The notes under the pieces: generated by a model
Told to the model about the DNA's origin: nothing
Database searches by the model: none
The model's input: the letters and a program-made list of their open reading frames with translations, nothing else
Shown here: positions 8,425 to 17,342 of the stretch, piece after piece
Position numbering within the stretch: position 1 is the first letter of the stretch
How the letters are laid out: each line of letters opens with the position of its first letter
DNA from: Lusitaniella coriacea LEGE 07157
GTDB lineage: Bacteria > Cyanobacteriota > Cyanobacteriia > Cyanobacteriales > Spirulinaceae
DNA length: 64,000 nt
NCBI RefSeq assembly: GCF_015207425.1
Contig: NZ_JADEWZ010000013.1
Location: forward strand, 62,001 to 126,000
Direction of reading: 5' to 3'
Made by a program: the position numbers and the translations under genes

Positions 8425-9108
8425 ATGACTCAAGTGACCTCCAATATCTTAGTGGTTGAAGATGAAGCTAAACTGGCTCAATTTATCGAACTAGAACTGA
8501 AGTACGAAGGCTATACCGTTACCGTGGCTTCTGATGGTTTGAGCGGTTTATCAGCAGCACGAGAAGGGAATCCCGATTTGATTATCCTCGATTGGATGAT
8601 GCCCGGATTTTCTGGGTTGGAAATTTGCCGCCGCTTGCGCGATACGGGAAATAAAGTCCCGATTATCCTCCTCACCGCAAAAGATGAAGTGCGCGATCGC
8701 GTGGAAGGTTTAGATTCCGGTGCAGATGACTATATGGTAAAGCCTTTCAGCGTTGAAGAATTGCTCGCCCGCGTGCGGGCGCACCTGCGACGCACTCAAG
8801 AAGAAGACCCCGAATCCCTTCAGTTTTCCGATTTGCGCCTCAATCGCAGCACGCGAGAAGTTTATCGCGGCAATCGTTCCATCGAACTCACCGCCAAGGA
8901 ATTCGATCTGCTAGACTATTTACTCGCCCATCCCCGTCAAGTTCTCACCCGCGACCAAATCCTCGAACGAGTTTGGGGTTACGACTTTATGGGCGATTCT
9001 AATATTATTGAAGTTTATGTCCGCTACTTACGCCTGAAACTCGAAGCAGAAGGGGAAAAACGATTGATTCAGACTGTTCGGGGCGTGGGGTACGTATTGC
9101 GAGATTGA
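8425..9108 (+). CDS. OmpR-family response regulator
   Basis: The 227-residue protein is a phosphate-receiver domain (about 6-120) joined to a winged-helix DNA-binding domain (about 130-226). The receiver shows the acidic pair VVEDEA, the phosphorylated Asp in IILDWMMPG, the Thr in LLTAKD and the Lys in VKPFS. The winged helix has [14 protein letters not shown] and [12 protein letters not shown] chose the ATG at 8425 because the upstream frame is low-complexity non-coding DNA. The sequence is reminiscent of the cyanobacterial NrrA/Rre37 group, but I cannot confirm orthology. No kinase gene is adjacent in the same orientation. Confidence 0.93.
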   Translation: MTQVTSNILVVEDEAKLAQFIELELKYEGYTVTVASDGLSGLSAAREGNPDLIILDWMMPGFSGLEICRRLRDTGNKVPIILLTAKDEVRDRVEGLDSGADDYMVKPFSVEELLARVRAHLRRTQEEDPESLQFSDLRLNRSTREVYRGNRSIELTAKEFDLLDYLLAHPRQVLTRDQILERVWGYDFMGDSNIIEVYVRYLRLKLEAEGEKRLIQTVRGVGYVLRD

Positions 9109-9110
9109 CA

Positions 9111-9138
9111 ATTACCAATTACCAATTACCAATTACCA
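9111..9138. repeat. Tandem heptamer repeat (STRR)
   Basis: Four perfect tandem copies of ATTACCA directly follow the stop codon of the response regulator. Short tandemly repeated heptamers are a known feature of cyanobacterial intergenic DNA. Confidence 0.85.
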
Positions 9139-9226
9139 ATTGGAGAGATGGGGGGACTTTTCAGTCATTAGCGTCTGACGGCAAAGCAGAGGAGCTGGGG
9201 AAGTTTGGGAAGCTAAATGCTAATTG

Positions 9227-9362
9227 CTATATCTCATATCAAATCCTCCTAATTGCCCATGATAAAAATTCGACCTGTCTCCCAATCCCCCTCTCCGTGT
9301 CCCCCCATCTCCGTGTCTCCGTGTCAATTCTCACTAAGAGCATTCAACCGGATTTTATATCA
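9227..9362. repeat. Composite dispersed intergenic repeat, running into the REC-PAS gene
   Basis: The block contains the module ATCAAATCCTCCTAATTGCC, CCGTGTCTCC tracts, and finally the CATTCAACCGGATTTTATAT module at 9341-9360. The last module overlaps the 3' end of the leftward gene ending at 9344 and supplies its stop codon. Copies of these modules are at 832-985, 23399-23441 and 53084-53118. Confidence 0.75.
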
Positions 9363-10135
9363 ACCATCCCTTCGTAATATTTCAAAATTTCTTGTTTATC
9401 CCAAACCGCACGAATAGACTCGCAAATCTTCAAGACTTTATTTTCCGCACCATACACTTCTGAGGGGCGCTGGAGGACGGCTCCCTGCTGCTCTAGGTCG
9501 GCTTTGATTTCATACCATTGGTTTGGGTTAACGTACCGTTGTTCGACCCGCCCGCGAACGGAGAGGAGTTGCTGTGGGGATTCATAGCCATACATCTGGG
9601 CCAAGGCTAAATTCACCCGCGAGAAACATCCATCTATCGCCATTTGATAAATCCCTTCCATCGCATTCTCAAAAAGTCGGTGATAGTTAATTTCTGCTTC
9701 TTGGGTGCGATATTGTTGTTCTTGCAGTTGCTGTTGCAGCGAGCGAATGGTGAGTTGCGTTTTGACGCGGGCGAGAATTTCTTCAAACTGAAAGGGTTTA
9801 TTGATATAGTCCGCACCGCCAAGGGCAAAAGCTTTGACTTTATCGAGGGCTTCGTCTAAGGCACTGATAAAAATAACGGGGACACCAGCCGTTTGGGGAG
9901 AGGCTTTGAGTTGTCGGCAAACTTCATAGCCGTTGAGTCCCGGCATACTAATATCAAGCAAAATCAAGTCGGGTACAGCGGCTTTGACTGAGGTCAACGC
10001 CATTTGTCCGTTGGGTACTTGTCTGACTCTATATCCTTGCTCGCTGAGGATATCGAACATTAGACGAAGGTGCGCGATTGTATCGTCAACGATTAGAATA
10101 CTCGCTAACGGGATTTCAGGTGGATTCCGAGTCAT
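9344..10135 (-). CDS. Response regulator receiver with PAS domain, C-terminus ends in a repeat
   Basis: The 263-residue protein has a receiver domain (about 12-128: ILIVDDT, phosphorylated Asp in LILLDISMPG, Lys in NKPFQ). A coiled linker rich in Gln follows, then a PAS domain (about 148-258: YHRLFENAMEGIYQ ... YYEGMV). In relatives the PAS domain continues into 'VEDITERK' and an output domain such as a histidine kinase or GGDEF. Here the frame changes to DIKSG and stops inside a dispersed repeat, so an output domain may have been lost. It may still act as a single-domain signalling adaptor. Confidence 0.85.
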   Translation of the reverse strand: MTRNPPEIPLASILIVDDTIAHLRLMFDILSEQGYRVRQVPNGQMALTSVKAAVPDLILLDISMPGLNGYEVCRQLKASPQTAGVPVIFISALDEALDKVKAFALGGADYINKPFQFEEILARVKTQLTIRSLQQQLQEQQYRTQEAEINYHRLFENAMEGIYQMAIDGCFSRVNLALAQMYGYESPQQLLSVRGRVEQRYVNPNQWYEIKADLEQQGAVLQRPSEVYGAENKVLKICESIRAVWDKQEILKYYEGMVDIKSG

Positions 10136-11056
10136 GATTAGGGGCGAAGGGCAGCGAAAAACAGACTATTTTTCAACATACCAAAATACGCTCCACCTCA
10201 TGCTAATACTGAAAAGATCCCGTATTTATTTTTTCATCAATGAATCATACCCTGTTGGATGGGAGTGCGCGATGATGACAAGCTCGATCTCCCTATCAAT
10301 TAACCGATTGTTGATGAATTTTAAGGTTAACTTCGGTTTTTGGAGAGGGATGAGAATAAGTTAAGTAAGAATTCGCGAACGGTTGGGGTTCGACAACATT
10401 GCTCAAAAGTCGCCGCAAAGATGGCTCTAGTCCGGGAAAAATAGCTGCGTTCAAACAAGCGGGAAGACTATTAGACATAATTCTAACGGTTAAAACCGTG
10501 GAGTCGTTATTGAGAATGGAGAAAGAAAAAGGCGTTGTTGAATAAAGGAAATCCCAGGAATATCAACAACGCCATCGCTATCTGAAGGTAGGCATCAAGT
10601 CGCTACTGAAGGAGCAGCTTAGGAGTAGAGAAGCGTTCTCGCAACCTTATTTCGACTCGCCAAACCCCAAGAATTCTTTAAGTCTATTGGGAGTAGATTT
10701 GGACAAGAAGATTGGGGAGGCGGAGTCAGAAGGTCTAAAATGCGAGTCTCAAGCGCAATCTCTGTTTAGCATTGGTGTTACTGGGTCAGATGTCCCTGCG
10801 AATCGCTCGGTGTGAAATCCTTCGATTCGGTATAGAGTGTTTCGATCTTCGTTTATTAGTTTCGGTGTTATCCTCATTCTTGGCGAGAACCTTTAGGCAT
10901 CTTAAGTGCGATATTTGGGAGCGCGATCGCGCGAAGGGTCTCAATGCTGCCAATACTGTGGGTTTCTCAACTTGGGACAATTTAAAATATCTTGTTTAAA
11001 ATGCCTAAAATGACCGCGATATTTGGGAATAAGGGAAAGCAAGGAAGGTGAAACGG
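10136..11056. other. Long intergenic region with an inverted repeat
   Basis: There is no convincing gene in these 921 bases. A leftward frame at 10296-10478 (60 codons) lacks a ribosome site and recognisable motifs. The main feature is the inverted repeat at 10531-10573. The last 60 bases hold the leader of the NB-ARC gene, including its AAGGAAGG ribosome site. Confidence 0.5.
10531..10573. repeat. 43-bp inverted repeat resembling insertion-sequence ends
   Basis: GGCGTTGTTGA (10531-10541) is perfectly inverted at 10563-10573 around a 21-nt centre. The sequence GGCGTTGTTGAATAAA recalls the terminal inverted repeats of some IS5-group elements (IS903-like). No transposase remains, so this may be a minimal remnant or simply a hairpin. 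Confidence 0.45.
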
Positions 11057-14000
11057 ATGTCAAAACGCCAACGGGGAGTGATTCCCACTCCTGAAGCCTT
11101 AAGAAAACTTCAAGGGGCAATTCGCCAAAAGGAGCAGGATGAAGAAAGGCGCTATACCCAAGAGAAGATTAGTTTCAACACCGGACTTGCTCGACGAACC
11201 ATCCGCAAAGTGTTGAATCGAGAGGGTGCAGTCACGCTCAAAACCCTGACCGCATTGTTTGAAGTTTTTAACCTCGAACTTCAGACATCCGATTATACTC
11301 GACCGGAGACAGATGAGGCATTCCCAGAACCTCCAGAAGCGGGTTCGGTGCGGAGGGTGGATTGGGGAGAAGCCAAGGAGATTACAGGATTTTGCGGTCG
11401 CCAGGGGGAATTAAAACAACTTTGGGATTGGACCGCGCGCGATCGCACTCGCGTCGTGACGTTGCTGGGAATGGGCGGCACAGGCAAAACGGCACTGGCA
11501 GTCAAACTCGTACAACAACTTCAAGGAGAATTTGATTTTATCCATTGGCGCTCCCTGCGCAATGCACTGCCCCTCGAACGTCAAATCGAACAATGGGTCG
11601 CGTTTATTTCCGATGGGAAAGAAAAAAAAGGGGAACTCTACTCGCTACTGGATTATTTGCGGACTTCACGCTGCTTGCTGGTTTTGGATGATGTTGAGGC
11701 GCTCCTGCAAGGGGGCGAACGAGTGGGGCAATACCGTCAGGGTTATGAGGCTTATGGGGAATTGCTGCGGATGATGGGGGAAACCGCCCACCAAAGTTGC
11801 TTGCTCCTGATTAGTCGGGAAAAGCCGACAGAAGTCGCTGTTGCAGAAGGGGGGCGCGTACAATCGTTGATTTTAGGGGGGTGTGCGGAAGCTGCCGAGG
11901 CAATCCTCAATACAGAGGGGCTTTTGGGTTCGGTGCGGCAAAAACGACGGTTGCGCGATCGCTATGGGAATATTCCTCTCATCCTCCAAATTGTTGCCAC
12001 TGCCATTCGCGATCTTTTTGAGGGGGAAATTGGGGAATTTTTGGCGCAAGATACGCTGGTATTTAGTAGCATTCGGCAACTGCTTGACGGACAATTTTCT
12101 CGCCTTTGTGCCAAGGAACAAACTCTTGTTTATTGGTTGGCGATTAATCAGGAACCCACGACGGTGGCTCAATTGAAAGCGGATTGCATTCCCTCTTTAA
12201 CCAACGCAGAGATATTAGAAAACCTTGAATCTTTGCAACGGCGTTGCGCGATTGAAAAAAGCAATTCCCAGTTTACGCTTGGGTCGATCGCGATGGCTTA
12301 CGCACTCGATTCTTTGTTGGAGTGCGCGATCGCGGAATTAACCCAACCCAACATTGTCGATTGTGGGACGCAATTTCAATACCTGCGAACCCACGCTTTA
12401 CTCAAAGCCGAGTCTACCGAACCCGTTCGCGCTGCTCAAGTTCGCTTACTCCTCAATCCCCTCGCCCGGAAACTGATCGAAAGTTTTGGAACTCGCGATC
12501 GCGTCAGAGAACATCTTTTGACAATTTTGGCAGTTTTACAGGAGCGATCCCCTACGAAACTCTGCTATCTGGCAGGCAATACGATCGATTTGCTCGTTTG
12601 CTTGGGAGTTCCTTTAAATGGCTGCGATTTTTCCCGTTTGACGATTTGCCAAGCGGATTTACGGGAAGTTGAGTTAAATCGCGTTGACTTCACCCAATCG
12701 AACTTGGCGCGATCGGTTTTTTCTCAAGTTTTTGATAGCATTTATGCCGTTGCCTTCAGTCCCGACGGGCGCTTGCTGGCGACGGGTCACGGGGATGGGG
12801 AAGTTCGTTGGTGGCAAGTTGCTAGCGGTCAGCTCCTTTTTGGGATTAAAGGACATCGCAGTTCGGTTTGGACGATCGCGTTTAGTCCCGATGGTCGAAC
12901 CCTTGCCAGTGGCGGCTACGACCGAACGGTTAAACTTTGGGATATTCAAACCGGGCGCGTCAGGCAAACCCTGGTGGGCTATCAAGATTGGATTCGCGCG
13001 ATCGCGTTTAGTCCCGATGGAAGCCGTTTGGCAAGTTGCGGCAAGCGAGGGGAAATTGTTTTGTACGATAGCGTTTCAGGGGCAGAGCGACAAGTTTTGC
13101 AAGGACATACCGCTCCCCCAACCGCGATCGCGTTCCACCCCCAAGGAACATTACTCGCAAGTGGCAGTGAAGATCGCACGATTCGCCTCTGGAACGCCCG
13201 TAGCGGCGAATGCCAGCACATTTTGTCCGATCGCGCCGATTCCATCTCCGCCATTGCCTTCAGTTCCGACGGCACTCTCCTGGCAAGTTGCGACTCCAAA
13301 GGGATCGAACTTTGGAATCCTCAAACCGGGGATCGACTGCAACGATGGGAAGACGGGCTAACCTTAATTTTGGCGATTTCCTTTTCCCCAGACAGCCGCT
13401 ATCTTGGGGTTAGCGATGGTTGCGTTCTCAAACTTTTGGATATTGAGACGGGAATTTTCACGAAAACCCTGGGGAGTTCTGCGCGTCAAATTTGGTCGGT
13501 GGCATTCAGTCCCAATGGAAACCACCTGAGCGCGGGGGGCGATCCCATCTTACAGTTGTGGGATGTGGAAGACGAAGAACCCCTGAGAACCTGGCAAGGA
13601 GCAACGGATGCAACTCAATCCTATCGAACCCTCGATTTCAGTCCTGACGGTCAGTTATTGGCGAGTGGTGGCGATGACGGTTCGGTAAAGTTGTGGTGCG
13701 TGGCGACGGGGGTTTGTTGTGAAACCCTCTACAAACATCATAAATCCGTGCGAACGCTGGCTTTTTCCCCCAATGGTCGAACGCTGGCAACGGGGGGAGA
13801 CGATCGCGCCCTTTGGTTATGGGAGATTCAAACCGGGACAGGTCGTCCGTTACACCCCGAACATCAAGATAAAGTTTGCGCGATCGCGTTTAGTCCAGAC
13901 AGCCAACACCTCGCTAGCGGTAGTGCAGACGGCACGATTCAACTTTGGGATTTACGCACAGATGCACCGCAACGCCAATTCTTAGAACACGCTGGAGCCA

Positions 14001-14584
14001 TTTTATCCCTTGCTTTTTCTCCGGACAATCGAACCCTCGCCAGTGGCAGCGAGGATCGCACCCTTAAACTTTGGGATGTCCTCACGGGGGAATGTCTGCG
14101 AACCTTAAAGGATCATAAAGGCTGGGTGTGGTCGGTGGCATTCAGTCCCGACGGTCGAACCCTTGCCAGTGGCAGCGAAGATCGCACCCTTAAACTTTGG
14201 GATGTCCTCACTGGGCGGGTTAAAGCAACCTTGTCCGGTCATCAGCAATTAATTGGAACGCTGGCGTTTTCTCCTGAAGGGACGACCCTAGTCAGTGGCA
14301 GTGCGGACGGAACCCTCAAATACTGGTCTTTAGAAACGGCGCAATGTCTGCAAAACCTACGCGGAAGTGATAGCTTAATTTGGGCATTTGTCTTTCTGTC
14401 TGCGCAGAATTTGTTGGCGTGCAGCAGCGATCGCGCGAGGATCGACCTATGGGATGTTTTGGAGGGAAAGCAACTCAGAACCTTTCAGCGAGAAAAATAC
14501 TATGCCGGGATGAAAATTACTGGCGTTCGGGGTTTAACGGCTGCCGCGATCGCGAATTTGAAGGTTTTAGGCGCAGTTGAGTAA
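11057..14584 (+). CDS. HTH / NB-ARC / WD40 STAND protein
   Basis: The 1175-residue protein starts at the ATG at 11057; the GTG at 11048 overlaps the AAGGAAGG ribosome site. An N-terminal helix-turn-helix domain (about 10-80: YTQEKISFNTGLARRTI) is followed by an NB-ARC ATPase with P-loop GMGGTGKTAL (about 138-147) and Walker B CLLVLDDVEALL (about 206-217). A helical region and a short pentapeptide-like patch follow. Then come fourteen WD40 repeats (about 560-1150), enough for two seven-bladed propellers. Two adjacent repeats share an identical stretch (TLASGSEDRTLKLWDV). The C-terminal tail YAGMKITGVRGLT is typical of cyanobacterial WD40 proteins. STAND proteins are signal-triggered switches, some in antiviral defence; the role here is unknown. 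Confidence 0.9.
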   Translation: MSKRQRGVIPTPEALRKLQGAIRQKEQDEERRYTQEKISFNTGLARRTIRKVLNREGAVTLKTLTALFEVFNLELQTSDYTRPETDEAFPEPPEAGSVRRVDWGEAKEITGFCGRQGELKQLWDWTARDRTRVVTLLGMGGTGKTALAVKLVQQLQGEFDFIHWRSLRNALPLERQIEQWVAFISDGKEKKGELYSLLDYLRTSRCLLVLDDVEALLQGGERVGQYRQGYEAYGELLRMMGETAHQSCLLLISREKPTEVAVAEGGRVQSLILGGCAEAAEAILNTEGLLGSVRQKRRLRDRYGNIPLILQIVATAIRDLFEGEIGEFLAQDTLVFSSIRQLLDGQFSRLCAKEQTLVYWLAINQEPTTVAQLKADCIPSLTNAEILENLESLQRRCAIEKSNSQFTLGSIAMAYALDSLLECAIAELTQPNIVDCGTQFQYLRTHALLKAESTEPVRAAQVRLLLNPLARKLIESFGTRDRVREHLLTILAVLQERSPTKLCYLAGNTIDLLVCLGVPLNGCDFSRLTICQADLREVELNRVDFTQSNLARSVFSQVFDSIYAVAFSPDGRLLATGHGDGEVRWWQVASGQLLFGIKGHRSSVWTIAFSPDGRTLASGGYDRTVKLWDIQTGRVRQTLVGYQDWIRAIAFSPDGSRLASCGKRGEIVLYDSVSGAERQVLQGHTAPPTAIAFHPQGTLLASGSEDRTIRLWNARSGECQHILSDRADSISAIAFSSDGTLLASCDSKGIELWNPQTGDRLQRWEDGLTLILAISFSPDSRYLGVSDGCVLKLLDIETGIFTKTLGSSARQIWSVAFSPNGNHLSAGGDPILQLWDVEDEEPLRTWQGATDATQSYRTLDFSPDGQLLASGGDDGSVKLWCVATGVCCETLYKHHKSVRTLAFSPNGRTLATGGDDRALWLWEIQTGTGRPLHPEHQDKVCAIAFSPDSQHLASGSADGTIQLWDLRTDAPQRQFLEHAGAILSLAFSPDNRTLASGSEDRTLKLWDVLTGECLRTLKDHKGWVWSVAFSPDGRTLASGSEDRTLKLWDVLTGRVKATLSGHQQLIGTLAFSPEGTTLVSGSADGTLKYWSLETAQCLQNLRGSDSLIWAFVFLSAQNLLACSSDRARIDLWDVLEGKQLRTFQREKYYAGMKITGVRGLTAAAIANLKVLGAVE

Positions 14585-14585
14585 G

Positions 14586-15326
14586 CTAATCTGGTTGCTG
14601 AGGCAAAAACTCCGCCAGTCCCAGGAAGCGAACCCCTTGAGGCGTAATTTCAAAACGGTAGGGCAACACCTCAACTCCTCGTTCGATTGCCTCTCGTAAA
14701 AGTTCTCCATAATGGGAATCCGCGCGATCGCCTGGAGCAAAGTGAGTGCAGTCCCCGCGATTGATAAAATAGAGAATAACCGCCTTCGCATCGGGCAACA
14801 TCCCCATCAATTCCCGCAGGTGTTTTTGTCCCCTAGTGGTCACCGTATCGGGAAATAGGGCAACATCACCTTGCCACCACGTTGTACTTTTGACTTCCAG
14901 GTAAATGGGGGGTTTTCCTTCGCTACTGGTTAGGAGGAAATCAACGCGGCTTTTCTCATTTCCGTAGCGAACTTCCGGGCGAATGCTGTCGTAGCGGGGG
15001 GCAAGTTCTGAAAAAATCTGCTTCTCCAACGCCAGTTTAACCGCGCGATTGGGCAATGCCGTATTCACCCCAACCCAAGTGGGTTGCTTCTCATTCACTT
15101 GAATCATTTCCCAGGTATAGGCAAGTTTTCGTTTGGGATTGTTGCTACGAGACACTTGTACGGAACTCCCTGGGGTACAAATTCCAGTCATGGGGCCGGT
15201 ATTGGGACAGTGGGCGGTAATTGTTTCTCCTGAAGTTAATTGAATATCCGCAAAAAACCGTTTATAGCGTTTCACTAAAGTTCCAGCTTCTAGGGGAGGG
15301 TAAGCGTACAGTAAGTTTGCAGACAT
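14586..15326 (-). CDS. sfsA: DNA/RNA nuclease SfsA
   Basis: The 246-residue protein has an N-terminal OB-like part (FFADIQLTSGETITAHCPNTG) and a PD-(D/E)xK-type nuclease core with VDFLL, YLEVKS and FPDTVTTRGQKHL. These are the family signatures, and the length is normal (about 235-250). E. coli SfsA binds DNA and was first described as a sugar-fermentation stimulator. The stop codon almost abuts that of the convergent NB-ARC gene (1 bp gap), with no obvious terminator between. Confidence 0.95.
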   Translation of the reverse strand: MSANLLYAYPPLEAGTLVKRYKRFFADIQLTSGETITAHCPNTGPMTGICTPGSSVQVSRSNNPKRKLAYTWEMIQVNEKQPTWVGVNTALPNRAVKLALEKQIFSELAPRYDSIRPEVRYGNEKSRVDFLLTSSEGKPPIYLEVKSTTWWQGDVALFPDTVTTRGQKHLRELMGMLPDAKAVILYFINRGDCTHFAPGDRADSHYGELLREAIERGVEVLPYRFEITPQGVRFLGLAEFLPQQPD

Positions 15327-15814
15327 TAATGTTTTACGAATTTTGGGATTGAGTGAATTTTATCTGTATTTTGACCAGAAAAAAAGACAAATCTTATTTT
15401 TTATTTCAATGAAGTTATTTTAGAAAAATAGAGCTTAAAAGAATGACTTAAGCCTTTTTTAGTAATATCAGAAGCCTTTGGTATTCAAAATTCATTTTTG
15501 GGATGAAAGAGATTAGCAAATACTCCTTTTTAAAGTTTTTCTTAGCTGAGGTCTGACGGCTAATCGCTGGAGGCTTACGTAATATCCTCTCTTTTTTGCA
15601 GAAAATCCACGGAAGATCGAAGCTTTCAACGCTAGAAGAAATACTGAATTTCCAAAAACTGTTGTTTTTAAATGAGTAGATAAAGAATCAAAACTCGCGC
15701 AATCTTGCGAGTTCAAGAATTAAACAAAATTTAACCAATTTTTGGAATTTACTCTGATAAAGTAATGCCCATCTCATTTACTTTGTCAAACCTCTTAAGA
15801 GAGTGTTAATTAAG
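15327..15814. other. AT-rich leader region upstream of aqpZ
   Basis: There is no supported gene. A hairpin at 15692-15713 (AACTCGC paired with GCGAGTT) lies about 100 nt upstream of the aqpZ start. It could be the terminator of an unseen transcript or a leader structure, but no T-run follows it. Confidence 0.45.
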
Positions 15815-16618
15815 ATGAAACTTATTCAAAAGTGCGTTGCCGAATTTATCGGCACGTTTTGGTTAGTGTTAGGTGGCTGTGGAAGTGCCGTCCTTGCTGC
15901 CGCTTACACGGCAAATAGCGCCAAAATTGGTGAAGATACAGTGTTTCCCTTGGGAATTGGACTAGTAGGCGTATCCATTGCCTTTGGTTTAACGGTTTTG
16001 ACAATGGCTTATGCAATTGGGCATATCTCCGGCTGTCACCTCAACCCGGCGGTTTCCTTCGGATTGTGGGCGGCGAAACGCTTTCCGGGTTCGGAACTCC
16101 TCCCTTACATTATCTCCCAAGTTCTGGGCGCGATCGCGGGGGCGGCAATTGTTTACCTGATTGCCAGCGGTCAAGGGGATTTTAGCTTAGTTGGCTCGAA
16201 TCCCCTCGCTACCAATAGTTTTGGTTCTCACTCCCCCAGTGGCTATCCCCTCCTCACCTGTTTGATTACCGAAGTGGTGATGACCTTCATGTTCTTGGTT
16301 ATTATTCTCGGCGCAACGGATATTCGCGCGCCCCAAGGCTTTGCACCCATCGCCATTGGTTTGGGACTGACCCTCATTCACCTGATTAGCATTCCCGTTA
16401 CCAACACCTCAGTCAATCCTGCACGCAGCACCGGACCCGCGATTTTTGCCGGGGCAGAACTCTTCAGCCAAGTGTGGCTATTTTGGGTTGCACCCATCGT
16501 TGGGGCGCTGCTTGCAGGATTCCTCTATTCTAAGTTCTTTGAAGAACCCCCACTCGCCAGAGAAATGGCAGTTGAAGCGGAAATGCCAGGAACCTCAGAA
16601 GAACGAGCGAACCTTTAA
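15815..16618 (+). CDS. aqpZ: Aquaporin Z-type water channel
   Basis: The 267-residue inner-membrane channel of the MIP family starts at the ATG at 15815 ([15 protein letters not shown]); the upstream GTG would add four residues. Six transmembrane helices can be traced. The two half-helix motifs are HLNPAVSFG and [11 protein letters not shown], and His and Arg in the expected selectivity-filter positions favour water over glycerol. It is longer than E. coli AqpZ because of an extracellular loop ([18 protein letters not shown]) and a C-terminal extension rich in Glu. Cyanobacterial AqpZ functions in osmotic adaptation. Confidence 0.95.
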   Translation: MKLIQKCVAEFIGTFWLVLGGCGSAVLAAAYTANSAKIGEDTVFPLGIGLVGVSIAFGLTVLTMAYAIGHISGCHLNPAVSFGLWAAKRFPGSELLPYIISQVLGAIAGAAIVYLIASGQGDFSLVGSNPLATNSFGSHSPSGYPLLTCLITEVVMTFMFLVIILGATDIRAPQGFAPIAIGLGLTLIHLISIPVTNTSVNPARSTGPAIFAGAELFSQVWLFWVAPIVGALLAGFLYSKFFEEPPLAREMAVEAEMPGTSEERANL

Positions 16619-16630
16619 GGGTTTTGTTGT

Positions 16631-17230
16631 TTACCAACTCCCAATCAGTTTAAGCGATCGCGGTTCCGTTTTAGCTGCGATCGCGCGATCGCATCCAGAA
16701 TCCGGATAAGCGCGTTGATAATGGCACTCTGCCGGGTTTCCCCAACACAACCCCAAATACAACTCATTTTGCGCCGCCTCCACCTCCGCCCACTCTGTTC
16801 CCTTTGCCAACCGTGCAATCTCCTCGGCAGTAATCCGAACCAACTGTTTCCCCACCAACCAAAATTGCATTCCTTGCGTCGCCTGCTGCCAAAATGCTAG
16901 AACCGAACCTTTTGCTGCCCGAAGAACTTCCTTATCCGTGGGAACCGCAACGAGTTGATTGTGCAGTTCTGGGAAGCGTAGGGATTTGCCCTGAAACTGG
17001 AACTCCCGCCACACCAAACCAGACACTTGATGGGTTCGCTGGTATTGATGAACTTGCTCGCGAAATTCCCGATACGCATAGACTTTACTAATTTTGTCTT
17101 GACCGAGTGCCATCGACAACACCGGGTCTTGAAACCGTTCGTTTGCCGAAAGCAGAACTCGTTCCCCCTTCCAACTCGCACAAAGTTCTCGGTCGAGAAT
17201 TTGAATTAATTCTTTCGTGGTATAGGTCAT
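16631..17230 (-). CDS. Conserved hypothetical protein
   Basis: The 199-residue soluble protein starts at MTYTTKELIQ, with AAGG 6 nt before the ATG at 17230. The longer frame to 17329 adds 33 residues without a ribosome site. The composition is mixed alpha/beta with a Trp-rich centre and no membrane segment. The C-terminus falls in a run of HIP1 sites (16655-16690), which encode CDRAIAAKTEP. I recognise it only as the kind of uncharacterised protein common in cyanobacteria. It converges on aqpZ with a 12-bp gap. Confidence 0.6.
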   Translation of the reverse strand: MTYTTKELIQILDRELCASWKGERVLLSANERFQDPVLSMALGQDKISKVYAYREFREQVHQYQRTHQVSGLVWREFQFQGKSLRFPELHNQLVAVPTDKEVLRAAKGSVLAFWQQATQGMQFWLVGKQLVRITAEEIARLAKGTEWAEVEAAQNELYLGLCWGNPAECHYQRAYPDSGCDRAIAAKTEPRSLKLIGSW

Positions 17231-17342
17231 TGCATACCTTTGAAGCAACGATCGCTGTCTTTCAGCATTATAGGAAGGTTTAGACCGTTCGCGGGGAATT
17301 CCCTTGCTAAGGTTGCCCGATAAAATCAATGAATTCTAGCGA

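Noticed and set aside
9933..10364. Forward frame of 143 codons
   Set aside because: It overlaps the REC-PAS gene in antisense for half its length and shows no motifs.
10296..10478. Leftward frame of 60 codons in the gap upstream of the NB-ARC gene
   Set aside because: No ribosome site, no recognisable motif, and not near a promoter.
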